A model generated the notes under the pieces. That model searched no databases. It was given only the letters and a program-made list of their open reading frames with translations, and was not told the origin of the DNA. A program made the translations under genes and the position numbers. DNA of 61,818 bases. It comes from Candidatus Coprenecus avistercoris. Lineage in GTDB: Bacteria; Bacteroidota; Bacteroidia; Bacteroidales; UBA932. The stretch's first letter is position 1. Each line of letters begins with the position of its first letter. The stretch covers positions 1 through 61,818 of the forward strand of contig DVHI01000025.1 of assembly GCA_018712275.1 (NCBI GenBank), in the 5' to 3' direction. Positions 1 to 8,800 of the stretch are shown one piece after another.

Positions 1-499
1 CATCGTCTTCATCTTCATCCTCATCATAATCATCGTCATCATCTTCTCCATCCCCGAAAAGAGTTCCGTTGTCGAGCTCATCCAGCAGCGACTGAGCATA
101 TTCGGAACCCATGGAGGCTCCTTTCTCCAGCAACTCCCGGCATTTGTCCATATCCTCCTCTACGGGAACGCCCGCTCCGTACATAAAGCCCAGGAGTGCC
201 CACGCCTCAGGCAGGTCGGCCTCTTCGGCAACTTTCAGGGCCAGGTCGTATGCCGCCTCCGGATCCTGCTCGATACCGCTGCCGGTGAACATCCTCTCGG
301 CTATCCTGAAGCAGGCCTCGGGTACACCTGCGTCCGCAGCTTTGCGGAACCATCTGACAGCCTCCTCATCATCCGTGTCTTCTTCATTTTCGGGGAAGGC
401 GTATTCCAGTCCTACCAGATATTGTGCCCATTCGTCGCCTTTTTCGGCGTATTTGAGCAGTTGCTTGAAGCTCAAGCTGTCATAGTCTATGTCTTTCAT
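1..499 (-). CDS. Sel1-like repeat protein, C-terminus beyond left edge
   Basis: The frame opens at the ATG at 499-497 (MKDIDYDSLSFKQLLKYAEK) and stays open to the edge, giving about 166 residues. Three helical repeats of Sel1/TPR type are visible: AEKGDEWAQYLVGLEY, then FRKAADAGVPEACFRIAERM, then a third around GAGVPVEEDMDKCRELLEKG. Such repeats form alpha-solenoids that usually mediate protein contacts. The visible end is a very acidic Asp/Glu run (about residues 148-166), which explains the low-complexity CAT/CTT DNA at the left edge. There is no signal peptide, so it is probably cytoplasmic. It starts 11 bases after the NUDIX stop and is likely the last visible gene of the recG operon. Its partner is unknown. 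Confidence 0.8.
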   Translation of the reverse strand, partial: MKDIDYDSLSFKQLLKYAEKGDEWAQYLVGLEYAFPENEEDTDDEEAVRWFRKAADAGVPEACFRIAERMFTGSGIEQDPEAAYDLALKVAEEADLPEAWALLGFMYGAGVPVEEDMDKCRELLEKGASMGSEYAQSLLDELDNGTLFGDGEDDDDDYDEDEDEDD

Positions 500-510
500 A
501 ATCGGAAGGT

Positions 511-1119
511 TTATAGGGTTGTCTTTTCGGCGAAATATTTCCATAGGGAGCAGAGCATCGGGGCCTGGATGATCTTTCCCTCGCGCATGAGGTGCAGTAC
601 CTCATCCTCGTAGAGGAGGTGCACGGCGATGTCTTCAGTCGCCTCCAGCCGCTGGTCTCCTATTTTGTGGACTCCGGTGGCAATGAAGCTGTAGCAGAGG
701 TTGGTACTGGTGCTGGGGTTGGGGGCTGCCACCATGTTGAGACGCCAGGAGCCTCCTCCGAAACCGGTCTCCTCCAGAAGCTCGCGGCGGGCAGCCTGTT
801 CCGGTGTCTCGCCCGGCTCACAGACTCCGGCAGGGATCTCGTAGCCTACCTCGCCCCTGCCGTGGCGGTACTGCCGCTCGAATACCATGCGTCCGTCCAC
901 GGTGATGGCGATGATGTTGATCCAGTCAGGGTATTCGAGAACGTAGTATTCCGGATTGATTACCCCGTTGGGAAGCCGCACTTTGTCGCGGCGGGCCGTG
1001 AGCCAGGGGCGGTGGATGAGGTATTCGCTCTCGAGGACAGTCCATTTCCCGATATCGTTGCCGGAAATATCCTCTTGCCCGGAGATGGCCCGATTTTCTT
1101 TTGTCTCAGGTGTATCCAT
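511..1119 (-). CDS. NUDIX hydrolase, ADP-ribose pyrophosphatase-like
   Basis: The 202-residue protein carries a full Nudix box at residues 98-120 (G98, E104, then RELLEETGF), which binds Mg2+ and cleaves nucleoside diphosphate-linked substrates. The preceding PDWINIIAITVDGRMVFERQYR and the YEIPAGVCEPGE segment resemble ADP-ribose/ADP-sugar pyrophosphatases of the NudF type, but the substrate cannot be fixed from sequence. An N-terminal extension of about 25 polar residues precedes the fold. The start at 1119 lies 17 bases after the mgsA stop, which suggests cotranscription with recG and mgsA. Confidence 0.88.
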   Translation of the reverse strand: MDTPETKENRAISGQEDISGNDIGKWTVLESEYLIHRPWLTARRDKVRLPNGVINPEYYVLEYPDWINIIAITVDGRMVFERQYRHGRGEVGYEIPAGVCEPGETPEQAARRELLEETGFGGGSWRLNMVAAPNPSTSTNLCYSFIATGVHKIGDQRLEATEDIAVHLLYEDEVLHLMREGKIIQAPMLCSLWKYFAEKTTL

Positions 1120-1136
1120 AATGTGTATTTCTGATT

Positions 1137-1616
1137 TCAGATATTCTGGACTGTAGCTTCTTTAAGCTCTCTGTTGAGATAACCGGAGTAGTCGGTGACT
1201 ATCCGGTCGTAGTCCTCGTTGAAAAGAGGGGAGGATATGAGGAAATCGGCGGTGCTGCGGTTGCAGGCCGTGGGGATGTTGTAGAGGTTGGATATGCGGA
1301 GCAGGGCCTTGACATCCACGTCGTGGGGCTGCTGCTGCATGGGGTCCCAGAAGAATACTATCATGTCTATCTCCCCCTCTGCTATGAGGGCTCCGAGCTG
1401 CTGGTCGCCTCCGAGCGGACCGGATTTCAGTCTGGTGATGTCCAGGTTTTTATCTGCCGGGTCATCGGCTTCCAGGGCTTCCTGTACGAGACGGCCGGTG
1501 GTACCGGTGCAGATGAGACGGTATTTCTCCAGGGTGCCGCGGTTGAAACGGACCCACTCGATGAGGTCCCGCTTGCGGTTGTCGTGTGCCACGAGGGCGA
1601 TGGTTCTGATTTTCAT
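1137..1616 (-). CDS. mgsA: methylglyoxal synthase
   Basis: This 159-residue enzyme converts dihydroxyacetone phosphate to methylglyoxal and phosphate, a bypass of lower glycolysis used when phosphorylated sugars accumulate. All family signatures are present: ALVAHDNRK at 7-15, the phosphate loop TGTTG at 37-41, SGPLGGDQQ with catalytic Asp71, and PHDVDVKALLR with His98 and Asp101. These residue numbers match the E. coli enzyme. It is cytoplasmic, with family-typical length. It lies 22 bases after recG. A sugar-phosphate overflow valve makes sense next to a pectin-fed Entner-Doudoroff route, although that link is inferred. Confidence 0.96.
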   Translation of the reverse strand: MKIRTIALVAHDNRKRDLIEWVRFNRGTLEKYRLICTGTTGRLVQEALEADDPADKNLDITRLKSGPLGGDQQLGALIAEGEIDMIVFFWDPMQQQPHDVDVKALLRISNLYNIPTACNRSTADFLISSPLFNEDYDRIVTDYSGYLNRELKEATVQNI

Positions 1617-1638
1617 ATTACAAAATTCGGTTATAAAT

Positions 1639-3753
1639 TCAACTTATGGTGGAATAGTCTATGAACTCTCCGGAAGTCTGCCGCAGCCGGTCCAGTCCGG
1701 AGCGCAGCAGGGCGGAGGAGGGTTTCTCGAGCAGGGGGTCGTCGGCAAGGATGCCTGATGCTGCTGCCCGTGCCTGGTTGAGGATGGGGGAATCCTTGCC
1801 CAGGTCGGCTATGCGCAGGTCGAAGGCCAGGCCGCTCTGTCGCGTACCTTCCATGTCTCCGGGACCGCGCATGCGGAGGTCGGCCTCTGCGAGTTCGAAA
1901 CCATCGTTGGTGGAGCACATGAGTTCTATCCGTTTCCGGGAGTCTTCGCTGAGCTTGTAGCCGGTCATCAGCAGGCAGTATGACTTCTCTGCTCCGCGTC
2001 CTACCCGGCCTCTCAGCTGGTGCAGCTGGGACAGCCCGAATCTCTCGGCGCTTTCGATGACCATCACCGAAGCATTCGGCACGTCCACTCCGACCTCAAT
2101 GACAGAGGTGGCCACGAGGATGTCCGCCTTGCCGTCTGCGAAGAGTTTCATGTCGAAGGCCTTGTCCTCGTTCTTCTGCTGGCCGTGTACCACTGCGGTG
2201 ACGAATTCCGGAGCCTTGAAGTAGTCTACTACGGTGTTGTACCCCTGTTCCAGGTTCTGATAATCGAGTTTCTCGGATTCCTTGATCAGGGGGTAGACGA
2301 TGAAGGCCTGCCGTCCCTTGCGTATCTCGCTCTTGATAAAATCGTACATCTTGAACCTCTGCCCCTCCGTCACATGGATGGTCTGTACAGGCTTGCGGCC
2401 AGGAGGCAGCTCGTCGATTACGGACACGTCCAGGTCGCCGTAGAGGGTCATGGCCAGGGTCCGCGGGATGGGCGTGGCCGTCATCACCAGGATGTGGGGC
2501 GGCTCGGATGCCTTGAGTCTCAGCCTGGCCCGCTGGTCCACCCCGAAGCGGTGCTGTTCGTCGATGACCACGAAGCCGAGGCGGGAGAAGACCACATTGT
2601 CCTCGATGACCGCGTGGGTGCCGATGAGGATATTGATGCTGCCGTCCCGGAGCCCCGCGTCTATCTCCCTGCGCTCCTTGGCCTTAGTGCTGCCCGTGAG
2701 CAGGGCGACACGGACGGGCGAGCCGGCGAGGTTCCGCTCGAAATTGCGCATGTGCTGCACTGCGAGCACCTCCGTGGGAGCCATGACACAGGCCTGATAG
2801 CCGTTGTCCACCGCGATGAGGGCCGTCAGCAGCGCCACCATTGTCTTGCCGCTGCCCACATCCCCCTGCAGGAGGCGGTTCATCTGTTTCCCGGATACGG
2901 TGTCCCGCCGTATCTCCTTGATTACCCGCTTCTGCGCCCCTGTAAGCTCGTAGGGCAGCCGGTTGTAGCAGTAATTGAACGCTTCCCCCACCTTGTGGAA
3001 GAGGATTCCGGAGGCTCCGCTCATTCTCACATTTTTCTGCCGGAGGAGGGAGAGCTGGAGGAAGAAGAGCTCCTCGAACTTGAGGCGGTAGCGGGCGGCC
3101 TCGAGGCTCCGCATATCCTTGGGAAAATGGATGTTGGCGAGGGCAAATGCCAGGGAAGGCAGTTTCTGGGAGGAGAGGACTTCCTGGGGAAGGGTCTCCT
3201 GGACAGCCCCTGCAATCTTCTGCTGGAGGGTCTGCTGGAAGCGGGCGAAGACCTTGATGGAGATGCCGTTGTTGCGGAGCTTGTCGGTGCTGGAGTATAT
3301 GCCGATGAGGGTGGAGGGCCAGGAGGAGGCTCCGCTCTCGCCGACCGGGTCGAGCTCCGGATGGACCATGTTCCAGCCGCCGTTGAAGAGGGAGGGCTTT
3401 CCGAAGACGATGTACTCGCGGTTGGGGGAGAGCTTGTCCTGGATCCATTTTACTCCCTTGAAGAATACCAGATCGATGGTGCCGCTGTCGTCCCGGAGGG
3501 TGGCGATCAGGCGGGCGCCCTTGCCCGTGCCGGCCGTGGATGTCCGTATTATCCTGCCCCTGAGCTGGATATAGGCCATCGACGAGTCTATCTCCGAGAT
3601 GGAGTAGACCCGGCTGCGGTCGATATAGCGGTAGGGGAAGGTGTATAGCATGTCCCGGAAAGTGCGGATGCCGAGCTCCTTGTCCAGGAGGGCGGCCCGC
3701 TTCTCTCCGATGCCGGGGAGGTACTTGATATCTCTGTCAAGAATATTGGACAT
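1639..3753 (-). CDS. recG: ATP-dependent DNA helicase RecG
   Basis: This 704-residue superfamily 2 helicase reverses stalled forks and branch-migrates Holliday junctions. The N-terminal helical and OB wedge region runs to about residue 200 (YLPGIGEKRAALLDKELGI near the start). Walker A is LLQGDVGSGKT near residue 298, the DEQH box (VVIDEQHRFG) is near 396, and the QLRGRVGRG motif VI is near 590. Length is typical. The start at MSNILDRDIKYLPGIG lies only 5 bases after a TACCTTTG -7 box, so its mRNA may be leaderless. It heads an apparent operon with mgsA, the NUDIX gene and the Sel1 protein. Confidence 0.96.
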   Translation of the reverse strand: MSNILDRDIKYLPGIGEKRAALLDKELGIRTFRDMLYTFPYRYIDRSRVYSISEIDSSMAYIQLRGRIIRTSTAGTGKGARLIATLRDDSGTIDLVFFKGVKWIQDKLSPNREYIVFGKPSLFNGGWNMVHPELDPVGESGASSWPSTLIGIYSSTDKLRNNGISIKVFARFQQTLQQKIAGAVQETLPQEVLSSQKLPSLAFALANIHFPKDMRSLEAARYRLKFEELFFLQLSLLRQKNVRMSGASGILFHKVGEAFNYCYNRLPYELTGAQKRVIKEIRRDTVSGKQMNRLLQGDVGSGKTMVALLTALIAVDNGYQACVMAPTEVLAVQHMRNFERNLAGSPVRVALLTGSTKAKERREIDAGLRDGSINILIGTHAVIEDNVVFSRLGFVVIDEQHRFGVDQRARLRLKASEPPHILVMTATPIPRTLAMTLYGDLDVSVIDELPPGRKPVQTIHVTEGQRFKMYDFIKSEIRKGRQAFIVYPLIKESEKLDYQNLEQGYNTVVDYFKAPEFVTAVVHGQQKNEDKAFDMKLFADGKADILVATSVIEVGVDVPNASVMVIESAERFGLSQLHQLRGRVGRGAEKSYCLLMTGYKLSEDSRKRIELMCSTNDGFELAEADLRMRGPGDMEGTRQSGLAFDLRIADLGKDSPILNQARAAASGILADDPLLEKPSSALLRSGLDRLRQTSGEFIDYSTIS

Positions 3754-3758
3754 ACTGA

Positions 3759-3766
3759 CAAAGGTA
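3759..3766 (-). promoter_or_regulatory. -7 promoter box for recG
   Basis: TACCTTTG on the minus strand fits the Bacteroidota TAnnTTTG consensus. It ends 5 bases before the recG ATG, so the transcript would begin at or next to the start codon. No clear -33 TTTG is seen. Confidence 0.5.
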
Positions 3767-3779
3767 GCGAAAAAGTGAT

Positions 3780-3787
3780 TAAATTTG
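3780..3787 (+). promoter_or_regulatory. -7 promoter box for pdxA
   Basis: TAAATTTG matches TAnnTTTG, 38 bases before the chosen pdxA start. It lies back to back with the recG promoter, with the two -7 boxes 13 bases apart, so RNA polymerase binding at one probably excludes the other. Confidence 0.6.
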
Positions 3788-3825
3788 CACGCCCGTCACT
3801 AAGGCGGACCACAAAATTTATAGCC

Positions 3826-4908
3826 ATGAATAGGAAAATTATAGTAGGAATCACCCAGGGTGATACGAATGGAATAGGCTATGAGGTGATTATCAAGTCT
3901 CTGACAGATGCACGCCTCCTGGATCTCTGCATCCCGATCGTCTATGGCTCCTCGAGGGCATTCGGCTTCTACAAGAAGCAGCTCTCCGAAGTGGAGAATC
4001 TCAATACCAACATCATCAATACCGCCAAGGACTTTCATCCCAAGCGGGTCAATATCATCAACTGCGTGCCGGACAATTTCCGCATTGATCCCGGACAGCC
4101 CTCGCCCGAGGGAGCCGAGGCTTCGTTAGTATCCCTGCAGACGGCGGTCAAGGACTTAGTGGCCGGAGACCTGGACGCTCTGGTCACGGCACCTCTGAAC
4201 AAGAAGGATGTGGCCCTGCACATGCCCGGATTCATCGGCCATACCGAGTATCTGACCGAGCAGAGCGGAGGAAGTGACGGCATGATGTTCATGGTGTCCG
4301 GCAAGATGAGGGTAGGAGTGGTGACCAACCACCTGCCTCTGTCCTCGGTGCCCGGAGCCTTGTCAGTGGAGAAGATTCTCGGTAAGATCCGCGTCATGGA
4401 CCAGTCCCTGAGAAAGGATTTCGGTATCGTGCGGCCAAAGATAGCTGTGCTCGGACTCAATCCTCATTCCGGAGACGGCGGTCTGCTCGGACGCGCCGAG
4501 ATAGACGTCATCAGTCCTGCCATCGAGGCTGCTGGCCGCGAGAACATCTTAGCTTTCGGACCCTACTCCCCGGACGGATTCTTCAGTACCCACCAGCAGT
4601 ACAACTTCGACGCTGTCCTGGCCATGTACCACGACCAGGGACTCATCCCCTTCAAGGCCTTAGCCTTCGATACCGGAGTCAACTTCACCGCCGGTCTGCC
4701 GGTGGTGCGCACCGCTCCGGACCACGGAACCGCATACGAGCTGGCCGGTAAGAATGCGGCCAATCCCATGCCCATGAAGTCGGCCATTTACGAGGCCATC
4801 GACATAGTGCGCAACCGCTGGAACTACGAGCAGATGAGGGAGAATGTCCTGAAAGCGCCGTCAGCACCCGAGGGCGGCTCCAAGGGCGGAGTCAAGGGAC
4901 CGGTGTAG
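3826..4908 (+). CDS. pdxA: 4-hydroxythreonine-4-phosphate dehydrogenase
   Basis: PdxA oxidises 4-phosphohydroxy-L-threonine in the DXP-dependent pyridoxal 5'-phosphate pathway. The 360-residue protein begins MNRKIIVGITQGDTNGIGYE. An upstream in-frame ATG at 3775 precedes the TAAATTTG promoter and cannot be used. Family signatures include VTAPLNKKDV, GHTEYL with a metal-binding His, MYHDQGLIPFKAL with the second His, and PDHGTAYELAGKN. The C-terminus has an unusual Gly/Ser/Pro/Lys tail (APEGGSKGGVKGPV) not needed for the fold. Eleven bases separate it from rnhA, suggesting one transcript. Confidence 0.95.
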   Translation: MNRKIIVGITQGDTNGIGYEVIIKSLTDARLLDLCIPIVYGSSRAFGFYKKQLSEVENLNTNIINTAKDFHPKRVNIINCVPDNFRIDPGQPSPEGAEASLVSLQTAVKDLVAGDLDALVTAPLNKKDVALHMPGFIGHTEYLTEQSGGSDGMMFMVSGKMRVGVVTNHLPLSSVPGALSVEKILGKIRVMDQSLRKDFGIVRPKIAVLGLNPHSGDGGLLGRAEIDVISPAIEAAGRENILAFGPYSPDGFFSTHQQYNFDAVLAMYHDQGLIPFKALAFDTGVNFTAGLPVVRTAPDHGTAYELAGKNAANPMPMKSAIYEAIDIVRNRWNYEQMRENVLKAPSAPEGGSKGGVKGPV

Positions 4909-4919
4909 TGTTGTGAGCG

Positions 4920-5411
4920 ATGTGCGCTGAGCGGAAACTGCTGCCTATAGAGATTTTCACCGACGGCTCGTCCCGGGGCAATCCCGGGCCGGGCGGTTAC
5001 GGTGTCATCCTGCGCTGCGGGGAGCATTATAAGGAGCTCTCGGAGGGTTTTGCGCAGACTACCAACAACCGTATGGAACTCACAGCCGTCATCGTCGGAC
5101 TCGAGGCGGTCAAGCGTCCCGATGCGGAAATCATCCTCTACAGCGACTCCAAGTATGTAGTCGACTCGGTCAATAAGGGCTGGGTCTTCGGCTGGGAGCG
5201 CAAGAATTTCGAAAAGCGGCTCAATGCCGATCTCTGGATCCGTTTCTTAGCTGTCTACCGCCGGCACCGGGTCCGTTTCGTCTGGGTCAAGGGCCATGCC
5301 GACAACCCCATGAACAACCGCTGCGACCAGTTAGCCGTGGCTGCTGCCACTGCTGTCATCAAAGCCAGCGGCGGAAAAACCCCAGAACCTCCTCCTGCAT
5401 CTGCCGGTTGA
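4920..5411 (+). CDS. rnhA: ribonuclease HI
   Basis: RNase HI cuts RNA in RNA-DNA hybrids. The 163-residue protein shows the carboxylate tetrad in order: Asp in IFTDGSSRGNPGPGG, Glu in NNRMELTA, Asp in LYSDSKYVVDS and Asp in NNRCDQLAV. The conserved KGHADNPMNNRCD precedes the last. The last 17 or so residues (ASGGKTPEPPPASAG) go beyond the domain and are encoded by DNA that also encodes, antisense, the C-terminus of the esterase at 5359-6510. The two genes converge and overlap by 53 bases, so this tail may be a by-product of the overlap. Confidence 0.95.
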   Translation: MCAERKLLPIEIFTDGSSRGNPGPGGYGVILRCGEHYKELSEGFAQTTNNRMELTAVIVGLEAVKRPDAEIILYSDSKYVVDSVNKGWVFGWERKNFEKRLNADLWIRFLAVYRRHRVRFVWVKGHADNPMNNRCDQLAVAAATAVIKASGGKTPEPPPASAG

Positions 5412-6510
5412 AGAAATGTTTCTCGTCCCATATTCTGGTGACGAGCCTGTCTTCTGCATTATTGTCCTCCCAGGCTTTCCTCAGGATGTCGTAGGCGTCC
5501 TCCACGCCCTCGACGGGAAAGAGCTTGTCCTGACTGCCGTTGAAGAACAGGGCCGGGCGGGGACAGGCCAGGATGGCCGTGTGTGGATAGTCCATGTAGC
5601 GGCGCAGTCCGGGAACGATCATCGAATACGCCGAGCCGCCCTTGTTCTGGTTGTTGGTCATAGTCATCAGATGTTCCGTGGTGTTCATCCAGCATACTGA
5701 GGCCGAGGCGGCGATGCGGCTGCTCACGGCGGCCAGCATCCACGAGCGGTAGGCCCCCATCGAGAATCCCAGGCAACCGATGCGGGCGGTGTCCACGCAG
5801 TCCAGAGATGCCAGAAAATCCGTGCTGCGCATGTCGTCGGCAGTGATGATTCCGCCCCATGAGCCGCCCATCTGCAGCAGATTGGACGCCAGAGCCTGCT
5901 GCACGTCATAGTCCGCTCCTTCCAGCCGGTCCCTGTCACTCCAGTACAGGGCATCCACTGCCAGGACAACATAACCGTGCTGCGCCAGAAAGTCGCCTAC
6001 GAATACCCCGTCATAGCATTTTTCCACCCATTGCAGGGCATCTTCCTGCACCTCGGGGGATACTCCGAAGGGCCGGACCAGTTTTTCCTTGCCTATTGTA
6101 AAATGGGCTCCGTGGTCGTGCAGCACCAGTACTGCCGGGAAGGGACCCTCTCCGTCCGGAACCAGCAGATACGCCGGGACGCGGTACCAGGCCGAGAGGG
6201 CGAATTCTATTTTCCGGGCAGTATATCCCTCTCTCTGCTCTGAGGCGGTCACTTCCATGCCGTATGCAGCAGGTGCCGGGGGGATATTCTCCATACATTC
6301 CAGGACAATGCTCCTGCCCCTGGCCCTCCACTTTCCGAAGTCCTTCTCCGGGCTGTTGCCCCAGGCCTCCGGCCAGGTAAGGGCTTCTTTCATCTGAGGG
6401 TAGAATGCCGGCATGAAGCCGCTGACTCCGTATTCCTGAGCGGAGAGAGGGAGGGAAAGCAACAGCAGGGCTGCTGCTGCAATGACGGGATGCGGTATTT
6501 TTATCTGCAT
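5359..6510 (-). CDS. secreted dienelactone hydrolase-type esterase
   Basis: This 383-residue alpha/beta hydrolase has a signal peptide (residues 1-24, ending SLPLSAQ). The nucleophile elbow is GFSMG, followed by the acid in GSQDKLFPVEG and the His in WDEKHFF. An HDHGAHF segment in the oxyanion region resembles Bacteroidota acetyl-xylan/dienelactone-type esterases found in pectin loci. It probably removes esters from plant glycans in the periplasm or outside, but the bond is not established. It lies 78 bases downstream of the MFS gene and past a good terminator, so it may depend on readthrough or its own promoter. Its 3' end overlaps rnhA by 53 bases. Confidence 0.8.
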   Translation of the reverse strand: MQIKIPHPVIAAAALLLLSLPLSAQEYGVSGFMPAFYPQMKEALTWPEAWGNSPEKDFGKWRARGRSIVLECMENIPPAPAAYGMEVTASEQREGYTARKIEFALSAWYRVPAYLLVPDGEGPFPAVLVLHDHGAHFTIGKEKLVRPFGVSPEVQEDALQWVEKCYDGVFVGDFLAQHGYVVLAVDALYWSDRDRLEGADYDVQQALASNLLQMGGSWGGIITADDMRSTDFLASLDCVDTARIGCLGFSMGAYRSWMLAAVSSRIAASASVCWMNTTEHLMTMTNNQNKGGSAYSMIVPGLRRYMDYPHTAILACPRPALFFNGSQDKLFPVEGVEDAYDILRKAWEDNNAEDRLVTRIWDEKHFFNRQMQEEVLGFFRRWL

Positions 6511-6522
6511 GATTCCGGGTTT

Positions 6523-6558
6523 AAAAAAAGGCCTCCCGCTGAAGGAGTGCGGCAGGCC
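6523..6558 (-). terminator. intrinsic terminator after the MFS gene
   Basis: On the minus strand a 10-bp stem (GGCCTGCCGC with GCGGGAGGCC, one mismatch) is followed by seven T residues. It closes the kdgK-eda-MFS transcript upstream of the esterase gene. Confidence 0.85.
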
Positions 6559-6588
6559 CGGTTAATACAATATGATGATGATCAGACG

Positions 6589-8076
6589 TTATTTTTCAAT
6601 GGGCTTGTACTTGGGTACGAGGGCCTTCATGATGGACCAGGCGATCAGGTAGGCTACGGCGCAGATGCAGAAGACTATCATGTAGCCTGCAGGTTTGCCG
6701 CTGAATCCCAGGAAGGTGAATGCCTCGCCGAGCTCCTCCGAGTGGGTGAAGAGGGCGCCGGCTCCTTTATTGATCATGAAGGAGCCCACACCGCCCGCCA
6801 TGCCGCCGATACCGGTGATGGTGGCGATGGCCGACTTGGGGAACATGTCTCCGATGGTGGAGAAGAGGTTGGCGGACCATGCCTGGTGTCCTGCTCCCGC
6901 AAGTCCGATGATCACTGCGGGCCACCATGCGGAGATGCCTCCGAGGGGCTGGGCGAAGAGGGCGAACAGGGGGAAGAAGGCGAAGATGAGCATTGCCAGC
7001 ATACGGCCGTTGTAGGGGTTCATTCCCTTTTTCTCTACGAAAAGTTTAGGTAAGTAGCCTCCGAAGATGGAAAGCACGGTTACGATGGCGTAGAGGGTGA
7101 AAATCAGGGTAATGGCCTGGCTGGAGCTGGATGCGTAGCCGTATGTGTCGGAGAAGTAGGCGGGAGCCCAGAACAGGTAGAACCACCATACTCCGTCGGT
7201 GAAGAACTTGCCCACGATGAAGGACCAGGTCTGACGGTAGGTGAAGCATTTCCAGAAGGGAATCTTCAGTTCGTCTTTCTCGGGAACGGCAGCGGATGCC
7301 GCGGCCTTGGCGTCTTCGGCATCGTCCTGGTGGATGTATTCCAGTTCGGCTTTGCTGACGTGCCTGGATTTCTCGGGCTTGTCGTACATGAATACCCAGA
7401 AGCCCATCCAGATGAAGCCGAGGGCTCCGATGATGACGAAGGCCATCTCCCAGCCGCCGCCCACGCCGCGGTCCTTGAAGAACTGGGCGAGGAGGGGAAT
7501 GGTGGCGGGGGCCACGAGGGCGCCGATGGATGCTCCGGAGTTGAAAATCGAGGTTGCGAAGGCCCTGTCTTTCTTAGGGAAGTACTCGGCTGTCACCTTG
7601 ATGGCTGCGGGGAAGTTGCCGGCCTCGCCGAGGGCCAGGATGCAGCGGGCGGCCACGAAGAGCCAGACGCTGGTGGAGGCTATGGCCAAGGCGGCTGCCG
7701 AGCCGTTCTCGACAGCGGTCATCGCGGAGGCGTTCTCAAATCCCTCGATGTGTACGGTGGCCCAGCCGCAGATGGCGTGGAGGCAGGCTCCGGCGGACCA
7801 TACCCCGATGGACCAGAGGTAGCCTTTCTTGGTGCCCATGAAGTCCACGAACTTGCCTGCGAAGAGCATGCAGAGCGCGTAGACTATGGAGAATATACCG
7901 GTGATGGTGCCGTAGTCACTGTCTGTCCAGTGGAATTCGGGTGCGATGAAGTCCTTCCAGGTCAGGGACAGGACCTGACGGTCCATGTAGTTGACTGTCG
8001 TGGCCAGGAAGAGCAGCACGCACATCCACCACCTCCAGTTGGTCATGAGTTTCTTGCTTGTGGATTCTTCTTTCAT
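6589..8076 (-). CDS. MFS transporter, hexuronate (ExuT-like) family
   Basis: The 495-residue protein has about 12 hydrophobic segments and the anion:cation symporter family start WWMCVLLFLATTVNYMDRQV, with NYMDR typical of ExuT/GudP transporters. It presumably brings galacturonate or glucuronate across the inner membrane. A soluble loop of about 50 residues in the middle (YDKPEKSRHVSKAELEYIHQ onward) separates the two halves, as in this family. It is longer than the usual 430-450 residues because of extra loop sequence. It lies 22 bases after eda in the kdgK operon, which supports uronate as substrate. Confidence 0.88.
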   Translation of the reverse strand: MKEESTSKKLMTNWRWWMCVLLFLATTVNYMDRQVLSLTWKDFIAPEFHWTDSDYGTITGIFSIVYALCMLFAGKFVDFMGTKKGYLWSIGVWSAGACLHAICGWATVHIEGFENASAMTAVENGSAAALAIASTSVWLFVAARCILALGEAGNFPAAIKVTAEYFPKKDRAFATSIFNSGASIGALVAPATIPLLAQFFKDRGVGGGWEMAFVIIGALGFIWMGFWVFMYDKPEKSRHVSKAELEYIHQDDAEDAKAAASAAVPEKDELKIPFWKCFTYRQTWSFIVGKFFTDGVWWFYLFWAPAYFSDTYGYASSSSQAITLIFTLYAIVTVLSIFGGYLPKLFVEKKGMNPYNGRMLAMLIFAFFPLFALFAQPLGGISAWWPAVIIGLAGAGHQAWSANLFSTIGDMFPKSAIATITGIGGMAGGVGSFMINKGAGALFTHSEELGEAFTFLGFSGKPAGYMIVFCICAVAYLIAWSIMKALVPKYKPIEK

Positions 8077-8098
8077 ACAGTATCAGGTTTAGTTTCAG

Positions 8099-8779
8099 TT
8101 ATTTCTTGGCGGCACGCGCTTCGGCTATGTAGCCCAGGGCATCGCGGCACAGGGCTGTGATGCGGCTCCAGTCGCCGGCGGCTATTGCGTCCTTGGGGAA
8201 GAGCTTGGAGCCCATGCCCACGCAGCTGACTCCGGCTTTCACCCACTCGGTCAGGTTCTCTCTGGTGGGCTCAACCGCACCGGTTACTATCAGCATGCTC
8301 CATGACATGGGAGCGAGCACGTTCTTGACAAATGAGGGACCGCCCACATTGCCGGCGGGGAAGACCTTGATCAGGTCGCAGCCGGCCTCCTGTGCGAAGC
8401 CTATCTCGGTTACGGAGCCGCAGCCGGGAGAGTAGGGGATGCAGCGGCGGTTGCAGACCTTGGCCACGTCAGGGTTGAAGAGGGGGCCTACGATGAAGCT
8501 GGCACCCATCTGGATGTAGAGGGAGGCCGTGCCGGCGTCCACTACGGTGCCGGCGCCGAGTACCATCTCAGGGCACTCCTTGGCGCTGTACTTCATGAGC
8601 TCGGCGAATACCTCGTGGGCGAAGTCGCCTCTGTTGGTGAACTCGAAGGCTCTGACACCTCCTTCATAGCAGGCCTTGAGGACCTTCTTGCATACCTCGA
8701 TGTCGCTGTGGTAGAACACGGGCACCATACCGGTGCCGGTCATGGCCGTGAGGGTCTGTATCTTGTTGAATCTTGCCAT
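8099..8779 (-). CDS. eda: 2-keto-3-deoxy-6-phosphogluconate aldolase
   Basis: This 226-residue class I aldolase cleaves KDPG to pyruvate and glyceraldehyde 3-phosphate, the last step of uronate catabolism here. Catalytic Glu46 lies in FEFTNRG, and the Schiff-base Lys lies in [14 protein letters not shown] near residue 138. GAGTV and the SPGCGSVTE loop also match the family. The protein is slightly longer than the E. coli enzyme (213). It sits between kdgK and the transporter with gaps of about 20 bases, an obvious operon. Confidence 0.95.
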   Translation of the reverse strand: MARFNKIQTLTAMTGTGMVPVFYHSDIEVCKKVLKACYEGGVRAFEFTNRGDFAHEVFAELMKYSAKECPEMVLGAGTVVDAGTASLYIQMGASFIVGPLFNPDVAKVCNRRCIPYSPGCGSVTEIGFAQEAGCDLIKVFPAGNVGGPSFVKNVLAPMSWSMLIVTGAVEPTRENLTEWVKAGVSCVGMGSKLFPKDAIAAGDWSRITALCRDALGYIAEARAAKK

Positions 8780-8800
8780 TGTCTTTCCTCCTTATATTAT

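Noticed and set aside
2020-3648. 542-codon open frame antisense to recG
   Set aside because: It lies fully opposite an unmistakable RecG with all helicase motifs, and its translation resembles no family.
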